Assembly (NCBI GenBank): GCA_041846575.1
Contig: JBGZFC010000088.1
Coordinates: 1-8,142 of the forward strand
Origin: JBGZFC01 sp041846575
GTDB lineage: Bacteria; Bacteroidota; Bacteroidia; Bacteroidales; Dysgonomonadaceae
DNA length: 8,142 nucleotides
Direction of reading: 5' to 3'
Of the stretch, positions 6,906 to 8,142 are shown in pieces. The notes beneath the pieces are model-generated. The model was not told where the DNA came from, searched no databases, and saw only the letters and a program-made list of their open reading frames with translations. The position numbers and the translations under genes were made by a program. Each line of letters starts with the position of its first letter. Within the stretch, counting starts at the first letter, position 1.

Positions 6906-7580
6906 TTAAAAAAATGATTCATCAATTTTTGATTGTTCAACTTCTGTTTTTGATGTTTTGTCTGGACTTTTTTGTTGAATATCGGGAGATACAACATACT
7001 CATTGTTTATACTTAATGAGTCGTAAATCGTATTGCTTCCTACAATTAGTCTTATAGGAGAACCTGCCGGTATTTTCTCTTCGGCAACCAGTCTTCTGCC
7101 CTTGTATTCTACCGATAAAACCAATCCGCTATATTCCGCTGGAGTTTCAACTGTTTCTATTTGGTCAAATCCGAGAGAGTTGAGTAGTGCTCTGGCTTGC
7201 CTTTCCGAATAGTCAACAAGTTCGGGGATGGCAATCTGTTGAGGTTTTTGCGAGTAAATGGTTAGAAAAATGGCTCGTCCTTTTTTTACTTTGTTTGAGG
7301 CTTTTGGAATTTGTTCTAAAACCGCACCCGGAACGGCATCTATTTTAAAAATAGAGTCAACCACTTCTGCTTTAAGACCTTTAGAACGAAGTAATGATTT
7401 GGCTTCTTCTACTTGTAGCCCTTGCAGATCGGGTACAACTATATTTTGCCCGTGGCGTGTATAGATTCTTAACATAAAAAGTACGAGAGCTATCAAAACG
7501 ATACCCGTACCTATAATCAGGGAAATATTCAGAAATATTTTATTTCCGAATATCTTTTTTGTTTTATTATTTGAAGTCAT
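6906..7580 (-). CDS. Membrane-anchored PASTA-domain protein
   Basis: The 224-residue protein has a short basic cytoplasmic N-terminus (about 1-14) and one membrane span at about 16-38. Two PASTA-like repeats follow, at about 46-110 (VVPDLQGLQVEEAKSLLRSK start) and about 115-182 (IAIPELVDYSERQARALLNS start). Each opens with the typical V/I-P-x-L followed by an A-x-x-L-L helix. After 183 the tail is polar, Ser/Lys/Asp-rich and probably disordered. In other bacteria PASTA domains sit outside the membrane on PknB-type kinases or penicillin-binding proteins, where they can sense or bind peptidoglycan. Here no kinase or transpeptidase domain is attached. Membrane topology implies the repeats are periplasmic. 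The role is unknown; ddl two genes downstream supports a cell-wall link. It is first in the four-gene cluster. The ATG at 7580 directly precedes the basic anchor, and no Shine-Dalgarno is visible. Confidence 0.92.
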   Translation of the reverse strand: MTSNNKTKKIFGNKIFLNISLIIGTGIVLIALVLFMLRIYTRHGQNIVVPDLQGLQVEEAKSLLRSKGLKAEVVDSIFKIDAVPGAVLEQIPKASNKVKKGRAIFLTIYSQKPQQIAIPELVDYSERQARALLNSLGFDQIETVETPAEYSGLVLSVEYKGRRLVAEEKIPAGSPIRLIVGSNTIYDSLSINNEYVVSPDIQQKSPDKTSKTEVEQSKIDESFF

Positions 7581-7606
7581 CTATTTGCAGTTTACTTTAT
7601 AACGTA

Positions 7607-7614
7607 CAAAATTA
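7607..7614 (-). promoter_or_regulatory. Candidate -7 promoter element for the PASTA-rluD-ddl operon
   Basis: On the minus strand these bases read TAATTTTG, fitting TAnnTTTG, 26 bp before the PASTA start codon. A TTTG lies at 7630-7627, but the spacing of 12 bp is too short for a normal -33 element (19-20 bp). The assignment therefore rests on the -7 motif and its position downstream of the rpmH hairpin. Confidence 0.35.
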
Positions 7615-7681
7615 GAAAAAAAAATACAAAGAAAAACTTTTAAGTTGATAAAAGCAGTTTTCTCTGTATTCAACAATAATG

Positions 7682-7716
7682 TAAAGTGAGAACATGAATC
7701 CCATATTCTCACTTTA
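7682..7716 (-). terminator. Strong hairpin downstream of rpmH, likely terminator
   Basis: TAAAGTGAGAA at 7682-7692 pairs perfectly with TTCTCACTTTA at 7706-7716 (11 bp). After one mismatch, ATG/CAT at 7694-7696 and 7702-7704 adds 3 bp around a 5-base loop. The hairpin lies 29 bp past the rpmH stop and before the PASTA operon. No clean U-run follows on either strand, so it could instead be an RNA-stabilising or partly read-through structure. Confidence 0.65.
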
Positions 7717-7745
7717 GTAGTACAATTTAGACGTATATTGTTATA

Positions 7746-7892
7746 TTAATATTCGTCTGAAATGGTCAATTTTGCTCGACCTTTGGCTCTACGTGAAGCA
7801 AGTACTTTCCGACCGTTTTTTGTTGCCATTCTCGAGCGAAAACCGTGTTTGTTTTTTCTTTTTCTATTCGAAGGTTGGAATGTTCTTTTCAT
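7746..7892 (-). CDS. rpmH: 50S ribosomal protein L34
   Basis: The 48-residue, highly basic protein starts MKRTFQPSNRKRKNKHGFRS, the near-invariant L34 signature (MKRTFQPS-x-x-KRK-x-x-HGFR), and continues with RMATKNGRKVLASRRAKGR. It ends LTISDEY, the acidic C-terminal tail seen in Bacteroidales L34 proteins. L34 is a structural component of the large ribosomal subunit and lies deep among 23S rRNA helices. The length is as expected for the phylum. The ATG at 7892 is fixed by the conserved N-terminus and lies about 40 bp below a good Bacteroidota promoter. A hairpin follows the gene, so it is probably expressed as its own short unit. The usual dnaA/rnpA neighbours of rpmH are not seen to its left, which is normal in Bacteroidota; no DnaA-box cluster is visible. 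Confidence 0.98.
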   Translation of the reverse strand: MKRTFQPSNRKRKNKHGFRSRMATKNGRKVLASRRAKGRAKLTISDEY

Positions 7893-7938
7893 TATTATAT
7901 CGTGTTATTATTTATTTTCTTATTCTTAAAATGGGGTG

Positions 7939-7970
7939 CAAAGATAAAGATTGTTTTTGTAATTTGCAAT
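7939..7970 (-). promoter_or_regulatory. rpmH: Promoter of rpmH, Bacteroidota type
   Basis: On the minus strand the -7 element is TATCTTTG (7946-7939), a match to TAnnTTTG, and an ATTG (7970-7967) close to the TTTG -33 consensus lies 20 bp upstream of it. Transcription would begin near 7932, giving an AU-rich leader of about 40 bases before the rpmH ATG. Confidence 0.62.
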
Positions 7971-8142
7971 TTTTGGGGAATAAAATCGGAGTAAATATTT
8001 TTGTTCGTAGATTCAAGTATTAAATGCAACATTGTTTGGCAAAGATGCAAAAAATATTTTTTTCGGGTTATCAAAATTTAATTTTTTTCTTGGTCTTTTG
8101 TTTAACTCATATTGTACTTGCTTAATATCCATTTTGTTATAC
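7971..8142. other. AT-rich region upstream of rpmH, no gene seen
   Basis: The last 172 bp are strongly AT-rich, with A and T runs around 8047-8063 and 8078-8090. GCAAAGAT at 8039-8046 repeats the sequence found at the rpmH -7 element (7938-7945). On the minus strand its copy reads CATCTTTG and lacks the TA of a proper -7 motif. No coding frame on either strand resembles a protein. The next gene lies outside the window. Confidence 0.45.

Noticed and set aside
7772..8023. Plus-strand 83-codon open frame overlapping rpmH
   Set aside because: It lies antisense to rpmH and its promoter, with low-complexity Phe-rich composition; it is a shadow of the L34 gene and its leader.
7893..8142. Possible replication origin next to rpmH
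   Set aside because: rpmH flanks dnaA and oriC in many bacteria, but I see no DnaA-box cluster (TTATNCACA) or dnaA gene here, and this linkage is not usual in Bacteroidota.

Overview
The window looks like a chromosomal segment of a member of the Bacteroidota, most likely order Bacteroidales. The evidence is a 48-residue ribosomal protein L34 of the Bacteroidales type, start sites without Shine-Dalgarno sequences, TAnnTTTG-type -7 promoter elements, AT-rich spacers between genes, and the gene order PASTA protein - RluD - Ddl - acyltransferase. The genus cannot be fixed from the sequence alone.

Layout, left to right. Positions 1-1608 are the distal part of a CRISPR array: 24 full-length 30-bp repeats, one truncated 13-bp terminal repeat and 24 complete spacers of 34-39 bp. 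Repeat decay is at the right end and the repeats end in ATTGAAAT on the + strand. The leader, and any cas genes, should therefore lie to the left, outside the window. From 1609 to about 1757 the array abuts a frameshifted remnant of an IS transposase (IS481-like by motif) on the minus strand. Next, all on the minus strand, come a HerA-like/DUF853 ATPase (1763-3301), a 342-bp gap with no gene I recognise (3302-3643), then a tight four-gene cluster read right to left: a membrane-anchored PASTA protein (7580-6906), an RluD-type pseudouridine synthase (6897-5827), D-alanine-D-alanine ligase (5800-4823) and a PlsC-like acyltransferase (4810-3644). Rightmost is rpmH (7892-7746), with its own promoter and a strong hairpin after it.

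How the genes fit together. The four-gene cluster has gaps of only 8, 26 and 12 bp and is probably one transcription unit. It joins cell-wall precursor synthesis (Ddl), a possible peptidoglycan-binding membrane protein (PASTA), a putative phospholipid acyltransferase and an rRNA-modifying enzyme: a housekeeping envelope/ribosome group. The DUF853 ATPase looks like the stand-alone YjgR-type family and has no nuclease partner here.

I did not find a new defence or mobile system. The points that most merit a second look are the junction between the truncated CRISPR repeat and the decayed transposase, the T/C variation at the last base of the CRISPR repeats, the repeat variants that alter the predicted crRNA 5' handle, and an acyltransferase catalytic motif with one extra residue.
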